Program-made: the position numbers and the translations under genes
DNA from: DSXH01 sp020724325
Lineage (GTDB): Bacteria > Bacteroidota > Ignavibacteria > Ignavibacteriales > Melioribacteraceae
Assembly (NCBI GenBank): GCA_040756515.1
Contig: JBFLYW010000021.1
Span: 1 to 64,000 of the forward strand
Direction of reading: 5' to 3'
Length of the DNA: 64,000 bases
In this document: one piece after another, positions 54,147-64,000 of the stretch
Layout: each line of letters begins with the position of its first letter
Position numbering within the stretch: position 1 is the first letter of the stretch
Notes under the pieces: model-generated
Told to the model about the DNA's origin: nothing
The model's input: the letters and a program-made list of their open reading frames with translations, nothing else
Database searches by the model: none

Positions 54147-56390
54147 TTATTTAAGGAATATCATTTTCCGAGATAATATTTGAGTTGGTGTAGTCAAACG
54201 ATATATATAAATTCCTGTGCTTAAATGCGCAGCAACAAAATCGAATTTAAATTGCCCCGCTGGTTTAATACCGTTGAATAATGTGGCAACTTTTTGACCT
54301 AACAGATCATACACTTCCAATTTTATTTTCGATTCAAAGGGAATTGAAAATTCGATACGAGTAGTGGGATTGAAAGGATTCGGATAATTCTGAAACAACA
54401 AATAATTGCTTGTAATATTATCCACGCAAGATTCTATTCCGGATATCAGTTCGTATGAATGAATATATCCATTGCTAGATGTAAAGACCGGATTGCCCAG
54501 GCTGTTTATTGCAACATTATTCAAATTCTTACTTCTGCCATCCGAATTTTTTATCCATGTTGCCCCGCCATCAGCAGTTAAGAGAATATCTCCGCTACTT
54601 AACAATATAACTCCTTTTTGACCCTGGAAAGCCACGCTTGAAAATGAACTATCGGTTTCTGTTACACCGTGGTTAATATAATTCCATGTTAAACCTTTAT
54701 TTATAGTTTTATAAATGGCTTTGTTGCTAACTGCAACAGCTGTATTCTCGTCAATTAATGAAGCATCATTAAAACTGTTTACTACAACATTGGGGGGCTT
54801 TCCTACAATTGTTGCATCCATCCATGTTGTGCCACCATCTGTTGAAACTTTCAACCAATAATTAAAAATATTACCAACCTTAAATCGCGGGCCGGCCATA
54901 ATTCCTTGATTTGCTGAAAAGAAAATGAGATTGCCTGAAATATACCCCGCGCCGGCAGGATCATTATAAACTTGACTCCATGTTGCACCGCCATCAATCG
55001 TCTTATAAATATAATAATTTGCATAAACATCCTGGCTTAGCCATGCGTATCCAATATTTTGATTAACCATACTTAAGCCGCCCACCTTACTCTGTGCGCT
55101 AAATTTAACAGGGTCTGCAACCGTGGTCCATGTTATTCCTCTATCTGTAGTTTTGAGAATATGACGATTTTCTTTTAGAAGAATTCCGGTAGTTTCATTT
55201 ACAAAATTCAATGCACCGGCATTCCAAATACCTGTAGTTGAAATCATTTGCCAATGAACTCCATCATTGTTACTGAAATAAAAATCACCATTTAGGTTAA
55301 TTGCAAATCCATTCTTTCCTACAAAAGCTAAATCAGTAAATGAAGCGGGGGATTTGATACTCAATTGAGTCCACGTAGTACCAAGATTGTTGGATTTGAA
55401 AATATGACTGTTGGTACCAAGGGCAAAAACAATATTACCATAACCTTCCAGAGCAATAAAGCCAGCAGAAAAATTTGCTGTAGAAGCTTGCCATGTTTCT
55501 CCACCATCGGATGTTTTATAAACAAACATTTTGCTGAATCCGTTATTGCCTACAGCAACGCCGTTTAAATTATCTTTAAAATAAATGTCTTTAACTCTGT
55601 CATATACTTTATCTGCCGGATTAGTTTTTTCAACCCAATTTTTTCCGCCATTGGTAGATTTGAAAATTGGAAGCAGTAATTGGTTGAATTCATTACCTTC
55701 GCCAAGGCATACAAGTTCATTCTCGCTTAAATACCGGACTGTGCTATTTCTAAAAGGAGAGTACACTACACCATCGCCGGCAATCCAGCTTTCGCCGCCA
55801 TTGGTAGTGTATTTTTGAACTCCTTTATCATCGCCCACAACAACTCCTTTTAACGAATCATAAAATCTGATATCTGTCCAAAAACTTGTACCGCTAGTAA
55901 CAATTAAAGAATCTTTAATTGACCAACTATTGCCGCCATCAATTGTTTTAAAAATAAATTCATTTCTACTTTTACCAGCTACCCAGAAGCCCAAATTTTT
56001 ATCCACGAAGTAGAGAGAACTGAAAGCCGAAAAACCGAAATTCGCCGGTTTAACTTTCGAGAAATCACTCTCTGTCCAGGTTTTGCCTCCGTCGATTGTT
56101 TTGAGCAATGAACCTTTATCTGTTCCTATCCATCCTTCGTTTTTACTAACGAAAAAAACTTTCATCAAATTTTTTGTAGGAACGTTTGATACTTGTACTT
56201 CGAAAGTTTGAAATCCGTCGGTGGTATGAATAATTAATCCTCCATTTCCCACTAACCAGCCTTCCTTATCATCTACCATATATATGTCATTCAGGTAGCC
56301 GGTAATCTGGGGTTCTGTCATTACTTTCCAGCTCTGAGGGTAAATAACTGAAAGGTAGAACAGAAAAAAAAATGTTATTATTTTTTTCAT
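54147..56390 (-). CDS. Ycf48/BNR-propeller protein with T9SS sorting domain
   Basis: 747 residues behind AGGAG, with signal peptide (KKIITFFFLFYLSVIYPQS). About 12 BNR-like blades (TIDGGKTWTESDFSK, STNGGKNWVEKTNP, TIDGGATWSQVY) cover residues 20-650. The C-terminal ~85 residues are a type IX sorting domain (LFQNYPNPFNPTTRIEFSIP, VYDLLGQKVATLF, STGIYIYRL, then a basic end). It should be exported and attached to or released from the cell surface; ligand unknown. Confidence 0.88.
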   Translation of the reverse strand: MKKIITFFFLFYLSVIYPQSWKVMTEPQITGYLNDIYMVDDKEGWLVGNGGLIIHTTDGFQTFEVQVSNVPTKNLMKVFFVSKNEGWIGTDKGSLLKTIDGGKTWTESDFSKVKPANFGFSAFSSLYFVDKNLGFWVAGKSRNEFIFKTIDGGNSWSIKDSLIVTSGTSFWTDIRFYDSLKGVVVGDDKGVQKYTTNGGESWIAGDGVVYSPFRNSTVRYLSENELVCLGEGNEFNQLLLPIFKSTNGGKNWVEKTNPADKVYDRVKDIYFKDNLNGVAVGNNGFSKMFVYKTSDGGETWQASTANFSAGFIALEGYGNIVFALGTNSHIFKSNNLGTTWTQLSIKSPASFTDLAFVGKNGFAINLNGDFYFSNNDGVHWQMISTTGIWNAGALNFVNETTGILLKENRHILKTTDRGITWTTVADPVKFSAQSKVGGLSMVNQNIGYAWLSQDVYANYYIYKTIDGGATWSQVYNDPAGAGYISGNLIFFSANQGIMAGPRFKVGNIFNYWLKVSTDGGTTWMDATIVGKPPNVVVNSFNDASLIDENTAVAVSNKAIYKTINKGLTWNYINHGVTETDSSFSSVAFQGQKGVILLSSGDILLTADGGATWIKNSDGRSKNLNNVAINSLGNPVFTSSNGYIHSYELISGIESCVDNITSNYLLFQNYPNPFNPTTRIEFSIPFESKIKLEVYDLLGQKVATLFNGIKPAGQFKFDFVAAHLSTGIYIYRLTTPTQILSRKMIFLK

Positions 56391-56423
56391 GGTATCTCCT
56401 CAACTGTTAATTATTTATTTAAA

Positions 56424-57944
56424 TCAATATACTTGTACCCTGTATTCAATTCCCGTGGAAAAATAATTTCTCACTGTATCGATGAAAATTTTGGACTCTA
56501 TAGGTCTTTCCGTTTTAAAAGAAAGAAACAGAGAAAAAAGACCTACATTTTCAAATTCTAATTCCATTCGATAATAAAAAGAATGAGTTGAAAATTTTGC
56601 GAGGATAAATTCTGTATTTTTAATTGTGAAATTAGAGTAGTAATTACTCTGCACAGAAGTCGATACATATGGATCATCAACATTATTAATGGAATAGGAA
56701 TAACTTAAAAATGACCATGTGTTTTCGCTCCAATTATAAGACAGACCAATTTTAGGTATCCACTCTAATGTATTGCCCTTCAGATAAACTGTACTGTAGT
56801 AATCATTGTTTTTCCTCTTTGAAAAAATCATCTCAACTTCTATACCCATTGATATTTTACTATCAAGATCATATTGAATGCCTCCTCCGGCTAAATGCAT
56901 CTGACATTCATCTTCGTTTATCAAGACATTATATAAAGGATGGCGGGCCCAAAGGCTCTGCTGATCAAAACTATAATAGAAACCTGCGCTTATATTTTTT
57001 GACGGATTGTAAATAAGTTTAGCTTCAACGGAATAAAAGTCGTTCCTCATAAAACCTTCAAAAGTTGGGCTGTTACCGCCATCTTTTAATGTTATTTTTT
57101 CAAAGCCAATTCCGATAGTTCCACACAATTTTAAGTCATTTGACAAATGTTGAAAATTACCCGATAGATGATATTTGTTATGAAAGGAATATCTCGACTC
57201 GTCTTTTTTAGTAAACCGCAAAGGAAAATCTAAGCCGCGGAATTTTAAAAGAATTGTTTCGGTATAAACCGCTCCTTCATCTGCAGAATAGTTTATTGTT
57301 TCGTTAAAATCGTACAACCCTAATGAAAATCCGAAGGACGTCTTATCATCGAGCATATATCCAACGCCAAGATTAAAATAAATGTTCCGATGATCCGATG
57401 CCGGGCGTGGTGAAATTTTCTTTAATCCCTCATCAACCGAAAAATCGAGACCCGCACCTATCAGAAACCTTTCACAAACTATTGAAGAATATCGAGCGCT
57501 TAAACTCATTACATTGTAGCGAGTAGATCCTGTTGTACTATCACCCAAGAGAAAGGGTGACGTGGGATTATAATTTTTTGTTGTAAGCCACGCCCAGTCA
57601 TCTCTTTCATTTTTTAAAAATGAAAAAGAGCCACTAAATATTTGTGCGTCTGAAATTTGTTTTTTGCCGGCTAGCGAAACTTGATAATAATTTTCTTTAC
57701 CTGGTGTAAAAAAGGGTTTGAAATTTCCACCACTTTCAGAAAAATAAGTTTTCACAGATAGTCTTTGATCGCTCTTTTCCCATTTTAGAAATGCCGGGTT
57801 AGTGCCGATATAATACGAATTTGCGTAAACTACTCCGTCAAATATTGTCCTAAAAAATTGTGGCTCACGCTGTATGAACTCTTGTGAATAAGCTGATACA
57901 GCGTTAAAAAGTAGTGAAAAGAAAAGCGCATTTTTAGTTTTCAT
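56424..57944 (-). CDS. DUF6850-type outer-membrane beta-barrel protein
   Basis: 506 residues with a signal peptide (KNALFFSLLFNAVSAYS). Start REPQFFRTIFDGVVYANSYY and the NPAFLKWEKS segment are followed by amphipathic strands ending in YRVQVY. The position directly after a DUF4876 lipoprotein gene and a TonB receptor is the usual setting of DUF6850 proteins. Its start overlaps the DUF4876 stop by 11 bases, so translation is coupled. It probably works with the receptor in taking up an unknown substrate. Confidence 0.75.
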   Translation of the reverse strand: MKTKNALFFSLLFNAVSAYSQEFIQREPQFFRTIFDGVVYANSYYIGTNPAFLKWEKSDQRLSVKTYFSESGGNFKPFFTPGKENYYQVSLAGKKQISDAQIFSGSFSFLKNERDDWAWLTTKNYNPTSPFLLGDSTTGSTRYNVMSLSARYSSIVCERFLIGAGLDFSVDEGLKKISPRPASDHRNIYFNLGVGYMLDDKTSFGFSLGLYDFNETINYSADEGAVYTETILLKFRGLDFPLRFTKKDESRYSFHNKYHLSGNFQHLSNDLKLCGTIGIGFEKITLKDGGNSPTFEGFMRNDFYSVEAKLIYNPSKNISAGFYYSFDQQSLWARHPLYNVLINEDECQMHLAGGGIQYDLDSKISMGIEVEMIFSKRKNNDYYSTVYLKGNTLEWIPKIGLSYNWSENTWSFLSYSYSINNVDDPYVSTSVQSNYYSNFTIKNTEFILAKFSTHSFYYRMELEFENVGLFSLFLSFKTERPIESKIFIDTVRNYFSTGIEYRVQVY

Positions 57945-59118
57945 TGTGATACTCTGGACTAGGTTGGCTATAGACTTTAAAATCCAAAGAAGAATTATTA
58001 CTATCCTTCAAATACAATCTTCCATTTTTACGTACGGTTAATCTTTCCATAGTTTTACCGGTATAGAAAGTGATTCCGCCGGTAGCACTTGCGTCAATAC
58101 CAGGATACAACTTTTTCTTATCGAGCCTTGTAGGATCTGATAAATACTCAGCACCATCGAGAACATATTTCATTGGAACTTTATAATGATCATTTTCCCA
58201 AATAATATCATTTGTAGAACCTACCCTTGCAATTACAAGCGCATCACTTTCTCCGCCGATAAGCCAATCATTCCCCGCTGATTGATAGAACATAATCATA
58301 TTTGGAATGTTTTTATTGTCGATATCGGGGGCATCTTTCTTATAGAATTCGAATGATACTTTAGATAAGTCTACGCTATATGGTGCATTAATTCTGTGGT
58401 CAATTGCATCTCCTGCTGCAACTACAAACTGACCCGGTTTAATTGGATAATCCCGCCCGGTGCCGGGGAACATCCATATATTTTTGGAATGAACAAAGCT
58501 CGAATCATTTACGTAAGAAAATCCCAAAGAAACATTAGCATAAACCTGCATTACAAGCAAGCTATCAAGATACTGGACTTCGTCGCTGTTATTAAAAATC
58601 TCAATATATTTATCGTGGAAGTAGAGCCCCGCTTTAGGAGGACCACAGGCATATATTTCACTTATAACAAGTGGGGATTGAACCAAAACTTTGTCAAGAC
58701 AAACTTCTACAACTTTATGATAATCTGCTCTTAGTTCAATAATGCCAGCATTAAAATTTACCAACTTATGTTCCTGTACACTTTTATTACCAATTCCTTT
58801 TTCAACTTCTAGCGGCGTTAGCAGTCTTACAGCAGAAATAACATATTTATCAGAAATTGCATTACTCAAAGTAACAAAGCCCTGATCATCTGAAACCAGG
58901 TTGTAAACGGTTCCAAGAGCATTAGATTTAAGAATTACTTCGGCTTTTTTAACTGCAGAGTTTCCGTAAACTTTTTTCAAAACACCGGTACTGTCAACTA
59001 ATTTTATTCTGAAGGTAACATTACGTTCTGAAACCGCTGGTTTATTATCAATCAAAGAATCACATCCGGTGAAAGCAACAATAAATAAAGCAAAAAATGT
59101 TTTCAAGATTATTTTCAT
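57934..59118 (-). CDS. DUF4876 lipoprotein
   Basis: 394 residues behind AGAGG. A lipoprotein signal ends at FTGC (C19). Residues ~35-135 look like a carboxypeptidase-regulatory/Ig-like domain (FRIKLVDSTGVLKKVYG, GTVYNLVSDDQGFVTLS), and the rest matches DUF4876 (LVISEIYACGPPKAGLYF, YIEIFNNSDEVQYLDSLLV), a lamin-tail-like fold. It is probably surface-exposed and paired with the TonB receptor encoded 10 bp upstream. Confidence 0.8.
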   Translation of the reverse strand: MKIILKTFFALFIVAFTGCDSLIDNKPAVSERNVTFRIKLVDSTGVLKKVYGNSAVKKAEVILKSNALGTVYNLVSDDQGFVTLSNAISDKYVISAVRLLTPLEVEKGIGNKSVQEHKLVNFNAGIIELRADYHKVVEVCLDKVLVQSPLVISEIYACGPPKAGLYFHDKYIEIFNNSDEVQYLDSLLVMQVYANVSLGFSYVNDSSFVHSKNIWMFPGTGRDYPIKPGQFVVAAGDAIDHRINAPYSVDLSKVSFEFYKKDAPDIDNKNIPNMIMFYQSAGNDWLIGGESDALVIARVGSTNDIIWENDHYKVPMKYVLDGAEYLSDPTRLDKKKLYPGIDASATGGITFYTGKTMERLTVRKNGRLYLKDSNNSSLDFKVYSQPSPEYHNEN

Positions 59119-59128
59119 TATGTAACCT

Positions 59129-62100
59129 CTAATAAGTTAGATTGAGCTCCATACCGTAAAAAATTGGAGGATTTCTTCTTTCGAAGCTCGGTAAAGAAGG
59201 TGACCTTCTCTTTAGCATATACATTGGTCTATTATTAAAGAAATTATTGACAAAGAATGAAACAGAAGTACCTTGCCAAAGTGATTTGCTGACTTTCAGA
59301 TTGAACAACCAAATGTTCGGTCTGTCTTCTTCATTTAATTCAAACAATTCTACACTTCTTTTTAATTCCTGATACTTGGGAAGGTTTCGTTCAACTTCTT
59401 GTATAAATATTAACTCGTTGTATTGAGTGAAGTAGGCTATCGGTAAAATATCGTCGTAGTTATTTCTTCCATCTATTTCTATCAACTGCTGTTGAATATG
59501 GAGAGTTAGCCATATTCCTAATGATTTTGCCTGAATATCGAACCGATAATTAATCAGCAAATTTTTAGAATAAGTTTCATAGTCTCTGTACATAGGAATA
59601 GCACTTAAATTCATAGCCTTCACAAATCTTTTGGAGCCGAGGTAATAACCGCTTTCGCTGCCACGTCTTTCATAATAATATGATGCATCAAACCTGAAGA
59701 CGGTATTTATCACCGGAATTCTTGCTGTGCTGAATGAAAATTCCACGCCACTGGTTCTTGTATATCCATCGTTTACATACTGCGGATATGTTTCCAGCAA
59801 AGTATCCGAAGGTGTTTTAACCGTCTGTATAGGCCATTGTGGAAAAGAATATTTATAGAAAACGGTTGGAGAATTCAGAGATCTGAACATATTGTTGGAA
59901 TTATTAATAAAACCGGTAAAGGAAAAACCGACAGAGCCAATTTGTTGGTCAAGGCTAACTTCATATTTATCTTGCTTATAAGCTTTCAGCAGCGGGTTGG
60001 CGCTCTGTTTAACATAAGTTGAAATGATGGAAAAATTCTTCTCCGGTTGAACCGGATCAACTACCGAAACAGTATCTATTATATCAAAATATTCATCCTG
60101 GGCAAAAATCATCCCCATTGGTGGTGATTTTGTGGTAATACCATAACTTAAACGCAATTGTGTTTTTTCAAATAGGTTCGTAGAAAAATTCAAGCGTGGA
60201 TTTAAGAAGGAACCGTTTTTCGATTCAATTAAATCTCCTTTGCCCCACAATCCTTTTATGTCAATACCATCTGGTCTATAAACCTCATATCTTACACCCA
60301 ATTGAAGAGTGAACGGTTTTATAAAATTACCGGTAATTTTATCTTCAAAATAAATTGAAAGAGTGTTATAAGCCGGTAAATCGTTATATGTTCTTATTCT
60401 TGGAGAAGGAACAGATAAACTTGGCGGGTAAAGAGGGTCAAAAATAATTCCGTCCCCTTTATTGAATTCGTTTCTCCATGTGAACCCGACTAAAATGTTA
60501 TTTAAAAAACTGCCGAGGAAAAAACGCGTTTTATAATTTACATCTGAATAGATGCTCCACTCACTTCCTTTAATCCATTGTTTGCCGAGGTAAGTACCGA
60601 ATACGATTCTCCCTTCCTGAGACCCCTCTTCAGTTCTATCGGATATAACAATATTGTCGCGGGATACGAGTTGTTGTTTATAAGAATCTCTTCCTGTATA
60701 CGAAACAGAACTGCTTATATTTAATTCATTAGTTGTAGAAAAATTGTAAATAAAATTTCCGTTATACTTTATGGTGAAATCTTTATTGTACCAAGCTCCT
60801 CTAAGAGCGTAGCCGGGTTGTTCTTTCATTTCGTCAAAAGTACGCGTATAATAGAATGCATTTTTTAATGACAGCTCTTCCTTTTCGTAAATTGTATTCA
60901 GTTGAAGTGCAATTCTGGTATAACCATCACCAGGAATTCTAATATCTCTATCAGACGAAGCGACATTAAAATTCCCGTTAAACACCCAATACGAATTATA
61001 CTTAATCCCTCCGTTCAGATTGAATTCGTATACATTTGGGTTATACTTTACTTTTGCATTTAGAGGTGAGGCAAAAGATTTGTTTTTAACTATCATCAAG
61101 CCATCAATCAGATCACCGTATTGTGCAGAAGGAATACCGCGAATCACTTCAACATGTTCAATATTCTCTGCCGGTATCGATCTAAGGTCAACACCGCTGT
61201 TGGCAGTTGAATAACCAACTCCAATCTGCATATTGGGATTATTCGAAATTGGGATTCCATCCATTATTATTTGAACTCCTAAAGCATCCCCACCTCTAAT
61301 AGATGCTTTTTCTGCTGTGTTAAGGGTAGGGTTGGTCACCCGGGTTCCGGGGATCAGTTTAAAAATATCATTCAAACTGGCTGCTTGCATATGCTCAATT
61401 TCGCCGGAATTAATTTTCGATTTTGTTTCCGGATCGAGCGGAATAAATTCGTTTTCTGCTACAACTTGAATATTCCCTATCAAAAAACTTTCATCTTGCA
61501 GAACAAAGTTGACTTCTGTTATTTTTCCGGAGTGAACCACAACGCTTTCTGTAACACTTCTATATCCAAGGTATGATGCCTTTACTGTATAAGTGCCCTC
61601 TTTAAGATTTTTTATTTCGAAGATACCTTTTGAATTAGTAGAGCTGCCGAATTTATTATCCAGAATAATTACATTGGCATCAATTAAAGATTCACCTTTT
61701 TCATCAGTTACTTTGCCTCTAATAGAGCCGTTTCTATTACCAAAAGTCTGGTTTTTAGCAAGTACAACCTGCTTATCGCCCATCATCATAAAACCGATTT
61801 CATATTTCCCAAGTATGCTGGAAAGAATATCTTTTGCGCGTGTATTCTTAAAATCGACACTCAAAGTATCGTTCCCTAAAATCTGGCTGTTATATACAAA
61901 TGCAGTACCCGTCTTTTGGGAAATGATATTTATTATTTCCGATATCTTTTTGTCTTTCGCCGTTAGATCAATCCTTTTATCAAGCGAATCTGGAGGTAAG
62001 TTGTGCAAATAGTATTGCTCATAAAACAATTCGTAATTACCATCATTTCTAATATCCCCTGAAATACTGTTCTTATCATTTTCATATTTATTCGAATTGG

Positions 62101-62188
62101 ATTGAGGATTTATCCAGGAACAGGAAATAAATAAAATAATCAGTGTTATTATTCTTGTCTTCATAACAAGATTACGCTTATTATTCAT
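59129..62188 (-). CDS. TonB-dependent receptor with STN domain
   Basis: The ATG at 62188 overlaps the end of the small upstream gene (ATGAATAA); an alternative start at 62164 begins right at the signal peptide (KTRIITLIILFISCSW). About 1019 residues. Order: STN/secretin domain (KISEIINIISQKTGTAFVYN), CarboxypepD_reg domain (RGKVTDEKGESLIDANVIIL), plug (ASIRGGDALGVQIIMDGIPI, then VEVIRGIPSAQYGDL) and barrel. An STN domain usually means signalling to an anti-sigma factor, but none is encoded beside it. It is the first large gene of the DUF4876/DUF6850 operon. Confidence 0.88.
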   Translation of the reverse strand: MNNKRNLVMKTRIITLIILFISCSWINPQSNSNKYENDKNSISGDIRNDGNYELFYEQYYLHNLPPDSLDKRIDLTAKDKKISEIINIISQKTGTAFVYNSQILGNDTLSVDFKNTRAKDILSSILGKYEIGFMMMGDKQVVLAKNQTFGNRNGSIRGKVTDEKGESLIDANVIILDNKFGSSTNSKGIFEIKNLKEGTYTVKASYLGYRSVTESVVVHSGKITEVNFVLQDESFLIGNIQVVAENEFIPLDPETKSKINSGEIEHMQAASLNDIFKLIPGTRVTNPTLNTAEKASIRGGDALGVQIIMDGIPISNNPNMQIGVGYSTANSGVDLRSIPAENIEHVEVIRGIPSAQYGDLIDGLMIVKNKSFASPLNAKVKYNPNVYEFNLNGGIKYNSYWVFNGNFNVASSDRDIRIPGDGYTRIALQLNTIYEKEELSLKNAFYYTRTFDEMKEQPGYALRGAWYNKDFTIKYNGNFIYNFSTTNELNISSSVSYTGRDSYKQQLVSRDNIVISDRTEEGSQEGRIVFGTYLGKQWIKGSEWSIYSDVNYKTRFFLGSFLNNILVGFTWRNEFNKGDGIIFDPLYPPSLSVPSPRIRTYNDLPAYNTLSIYFEDKITGNFIKPFTLQLGVRYEVYRPDGIDIKGLWGKGDLIESKNGSFLNPRLNFSTNLFEKTQLRLSYGITTKSPPMGMIFAQDEYFDIIDTVSVVDPVQPEKNFSIISTYVKQSANPLLKAYKQDKYEVSLDQQIGSVGFSFTGFINNSNNMFRSLNSPTVFYKYSFPQWPIQTVKTPSDTLLETYPQYVNDGYTRTSGVEFSFSTARIPVINTVFRFDASYYYERRGSESGYYLGSKRFVKAMNLSAIPMYRDYETYSKNLLINYRFDIQAKSLGIWLTLHIQQQLIEIDGRNNYDDILPIAYFTQYNELIFIQEVERNLPKYQELKRSVELFELNEEDRPNIWLFNLKVSKSLWQGTSVSFFVNNFFNNRPMYMLKRRSPSLPSFERRNPPIFYGMELNLTY

Positions 62189-62366
62189 AAATAATAGTTG
62201 GCTGCTTAAACGTGTGAGCTTCTTTATTTTCAACTAAGTCTGATTTTTTACCTCTTTCTGATTGGGACAGTGTGTTGTTAAAGAAAGTTTTTTCTTCATT
62301 AGATAAACTTTCCAGAAGAACCTTTGCCTTAAATTCACTATCAATTCTTTTTTTGTTGTATTTCAT
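62181..62366 (-). CDS. small hypothetical protein upstream of TonB receptor
   Basis: 61 residues from the ATG at 62366 (another ATG at 62399). Highly charged and helical: NKKRIDSEFKAKVLLESLSN, later SQSERGKKSDLVENKE. No signal peptide. Its stop overlaps the receptor start, suggesting a leader or coupling gene. Not recognised. Confidence 0.45.
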   Translation of the reverse strand: MKYNKKRIDSEFKAKVLLESLSNEEKTFFNNTLSQSERGKKSDLVENKEAHTFKQPTIIYE

Positions 62367-62399
62367 AATACATCTTTTCAGGGAAATGACATTTGTCAC

Positions 62400-63331
62400 T
62401 ATATATTACACATGAAAACAAAAAAAATACTATCTCTTTCTGATGAGAAATATTAATAATTTATATTACGTAAATGTTCAAAAAAACTTAGCTGCAGTGC
62501 CTAAGGCTCGGTGGCAAAAAAATTTTCGGTTTGTGTAAAGCCAGTTTATAATTCGGATCTAGTCGGAATTTATTTGAGTTTTAGTTTTCATTAAGTATTG
62601 AAACTGTTTTATTCATCTGGTTTTCTGCAGTTTGACAGAAGTTCCTAACCTTTTTTGAGGTTTCTGAGTAATTGAAGTTAGGATAACGACTCAGAAAAAG
62701 ATAACACTACGTTGTTCGGACAATTCAATTACTGTTTTTCGGACATTTTTAATAAAAAATTCTCAGATTTTATTTCGTTTAATTATGAAGAAAAATATTG
62801 CGTCCCGGTTACTTCCGGGAATGACAATTCTTTTTTCTTTTTCGAGTAGTTAAAAGAAAGAGGTTTTTGTACAATTTGGTATAGATAGATACGAGGATTT
62901 GCATTACTATCTATTCTTCATAGTGTTTCAAAAATTCTAAGAAAATTTCCCCTACAACGTTTTCTGCCGTTTAATATTCAGGATGATACTTGCAAAGAGA
63001 ATTGAATATTTCAGTGTACCTGATTAAAGTATATCTTAAAGGCAAGTAAATTGCTTTCTTTAATGCGTAAGACAAGTTTCTCTTGTAAAATAAGAATCAC
63101 TTATTCTCATAGTATTCAAAATAGCTCTGCATTCAATAATAAAAAACAGGACAGATTAGAAAATTCTAATGATACACTCAGTATCTTAATATTACTTTTC
63201 CTTAATATAAGTAATGATTCCACATCGGCAGAAACATAATATGTATAGTTTATCTTTATCAGCATAAAGAAGTAACAAGTATTTTTAATGGTACTATGTT
63301 TTTCATAGCAATTGAAATTACATTTACACGG
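62400..63331. other. 932-bp gap without recognised gene
   Basis: AT-rich, many stops in all frames. A small dyad with cccgg ... ccggg occurs near 62804-62820 (tcccggttacttccggga). The left part must hold the promoter of the minus-strand TonB operon. Nothing else was seen. Confidence 0.5.
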
Positions 63332-64000
63332 TTACCATGCGTATGCTTCGGGAGCTTGTCCGCCTGGACCGGGCCAAATCTCATCAAGTTTTTTTAATGT
63401 CACCTCTTCCAATTTCAGACCGAGTGCTTTAACATTATCCTCAAGTTGATCAACCGTTCTTGGTCCAACTATTGGAGAAGTAACAACGGCATTATTCAAT
63501 ACCCATGCAAGTGCAACATCAGCAGGTTTCTGATTTATCTCCTTGCATAGATTTTCATAAGCTTCAATTTGAGGACGTAATTTTTCAGCGGATTTCTGTA
63601 ACGGCTCGCGAGTTCTTCTGCCTTCAGCAGTATTATCCAACACACCGCACAAAATTCCGCCGCCCATCGGGCTCCATGGAATCAACCCAATACCAAATGA
63701 TTTGCAAGCAGGTATTACTTCCAGCTCTATATGTCTATTACGAAGACTATAAATACTCTGTTCGGATACAATTCCCAGAGAACCTCTTTCTTTAGCTTTG
63801 TAAATTGCTTCAGCCAGATTCCAGGCAGCAAAATTGCTGCTGCCCACATAAATTATTTTACCCTCGGTTATCAATTGATCCATTGCCTGGTATATTTCTT
63901 CCCATGGAGTATTTCGATCAACATGATGCATCTGGTAAAGCTCTATATGATCTGTTTGCATTCTCTTTAAACTATCCTCGCAAGCTTTCTTAATATGATA
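63332..64000 (-). CDS. aldo/keto reductase (5' end outside window)
   Basis: The frame stays open to base 64000, so the N-terminus with the catalytic Tyr/Asp lies outside. Visible: HIKKACEDSLKRMQTDHIEL, the catalytic-His region YQMHHVD, GKIIYVGSSNFAAW, the NADPH-binding WSPMGGGILCG and the cofactor-binding SPIVGPRTVDQLEDN. It is an NADPH-dependent oxidoreductase of the AKR superfamily, YhdN/PdxI-like in length; substrate unknown. Confidence 0.9.
   Translation of the reverse strand, partial: YHIKKACEDSLKRMQTDHIELYQMHHVDRNTPWEEIYQAMDQLITEGKIIYVGSSNFAAWNLAEAIYKAKERGSLGIVSEQSIYSLRNRHIELEVIPACKSFGIGLIPWSPMGGGILCGVLDNTAEGRRTREPLQKSAEKLRPQIEAYENLCKEINQKPADVALAWVLNNAVVTSPIVGPRTVDQLEDNVKALGLKLEEVTLKKLDEIWPGPGGQAPEAYAW

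Noticed and set aside
62800..62825. tcccggttacttccggga as a terminator
   Set aside because: No gene ends nearby on either strand and no T-tract directly follows the stem.

Overview
The window looks like a chromosomal segment of a low-G+C member of the Ignavibacteria (Bacteroidota/Chlorobiota side), probably Ignavibacteriales. The evidence is the type IX secretion C-terminal domain with the YPNPFNPTT signature at both 1-554 and 54147-56390, several TonB-dependent receptors with carboxypeptidase-regulatory N-domains, DUF4876/DUF6850 outer-membrane genes, and many large secreted peptidases. No rRNA, tRNA or CRISPR array was recognised.

Layout. 1-16.3 kb: end of a T9SS cargo protein; a TPR/YaiO-like porin with an M23 endopeptidase; an M14 carboxypeptidase; a HAD hydrolase; a POT transporter with a Wzi-like barrel; an RND efflux pump with its adaptor. 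16.4-21.3 kb: a minus-strand arsenic operon, arsR-arsM-arsC-acr3, followed by a SulP anion transporter. It carries a 227-bp tandem duplication that left dead ends of arsC and arsM. 21.3-31.4 kb: a TonB receptor, a tricorn-like protease and a giant BNR-propeller protein, separated by intergenic repeats. 31.8-33.3 kb: a BglII-type restriction-modification locus with an apparently intact methyltransferase and a broken endonuclease.

34.6-45.2 kb (perhaps to 48.9 kb): the most unusual region. A Xer-like tyrosine recombinase is followed on the same strand by gene units whose borders behave like integron cassettes. Each unit starts with a GTT-type core site, and in five cases (units 1, 2, 3, 5 and 7) the reverse complement of its first 7-10 bases recurs exactly at the start of the palindromic attC-like site that closes the same unit. 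A sixth (unit 9) matches over 15 bases with one gap. Cargo includes a serine hydrolase; an alpha/beta hydrolase with DUF5652, CPBP and HExxH membrane proteins; a Phd/YoeB toxin-antitoxin pair; an HNH nuclease with a frameshift; a shikimate-kinase-like P-loop protein; an XRE antitoxin beside fragments of a toxin, an HNH protein and an mntA-hepT module; and a small exported protein. The recombinase lacks the extra segment that marks classical IntI integrases, so this may be an integron-like system run by a different recombinase class.

45.2-48.8 kb: debris, a frameshifted BtrH_N/DUF4872 gene, a DUF2200 gene and an M28 peptidase with a membrane hairpin. 48.9-62.4 kb: an ordinary minus-strand block with AlaX, a DPP-IV-type peptidase, a caspase-fold/HEAT protein, a Ycf48-like T9SS protein and a DUF6850-DUF4876-TonB receptor operon. 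The end holds a partial aldo/keto reductase.
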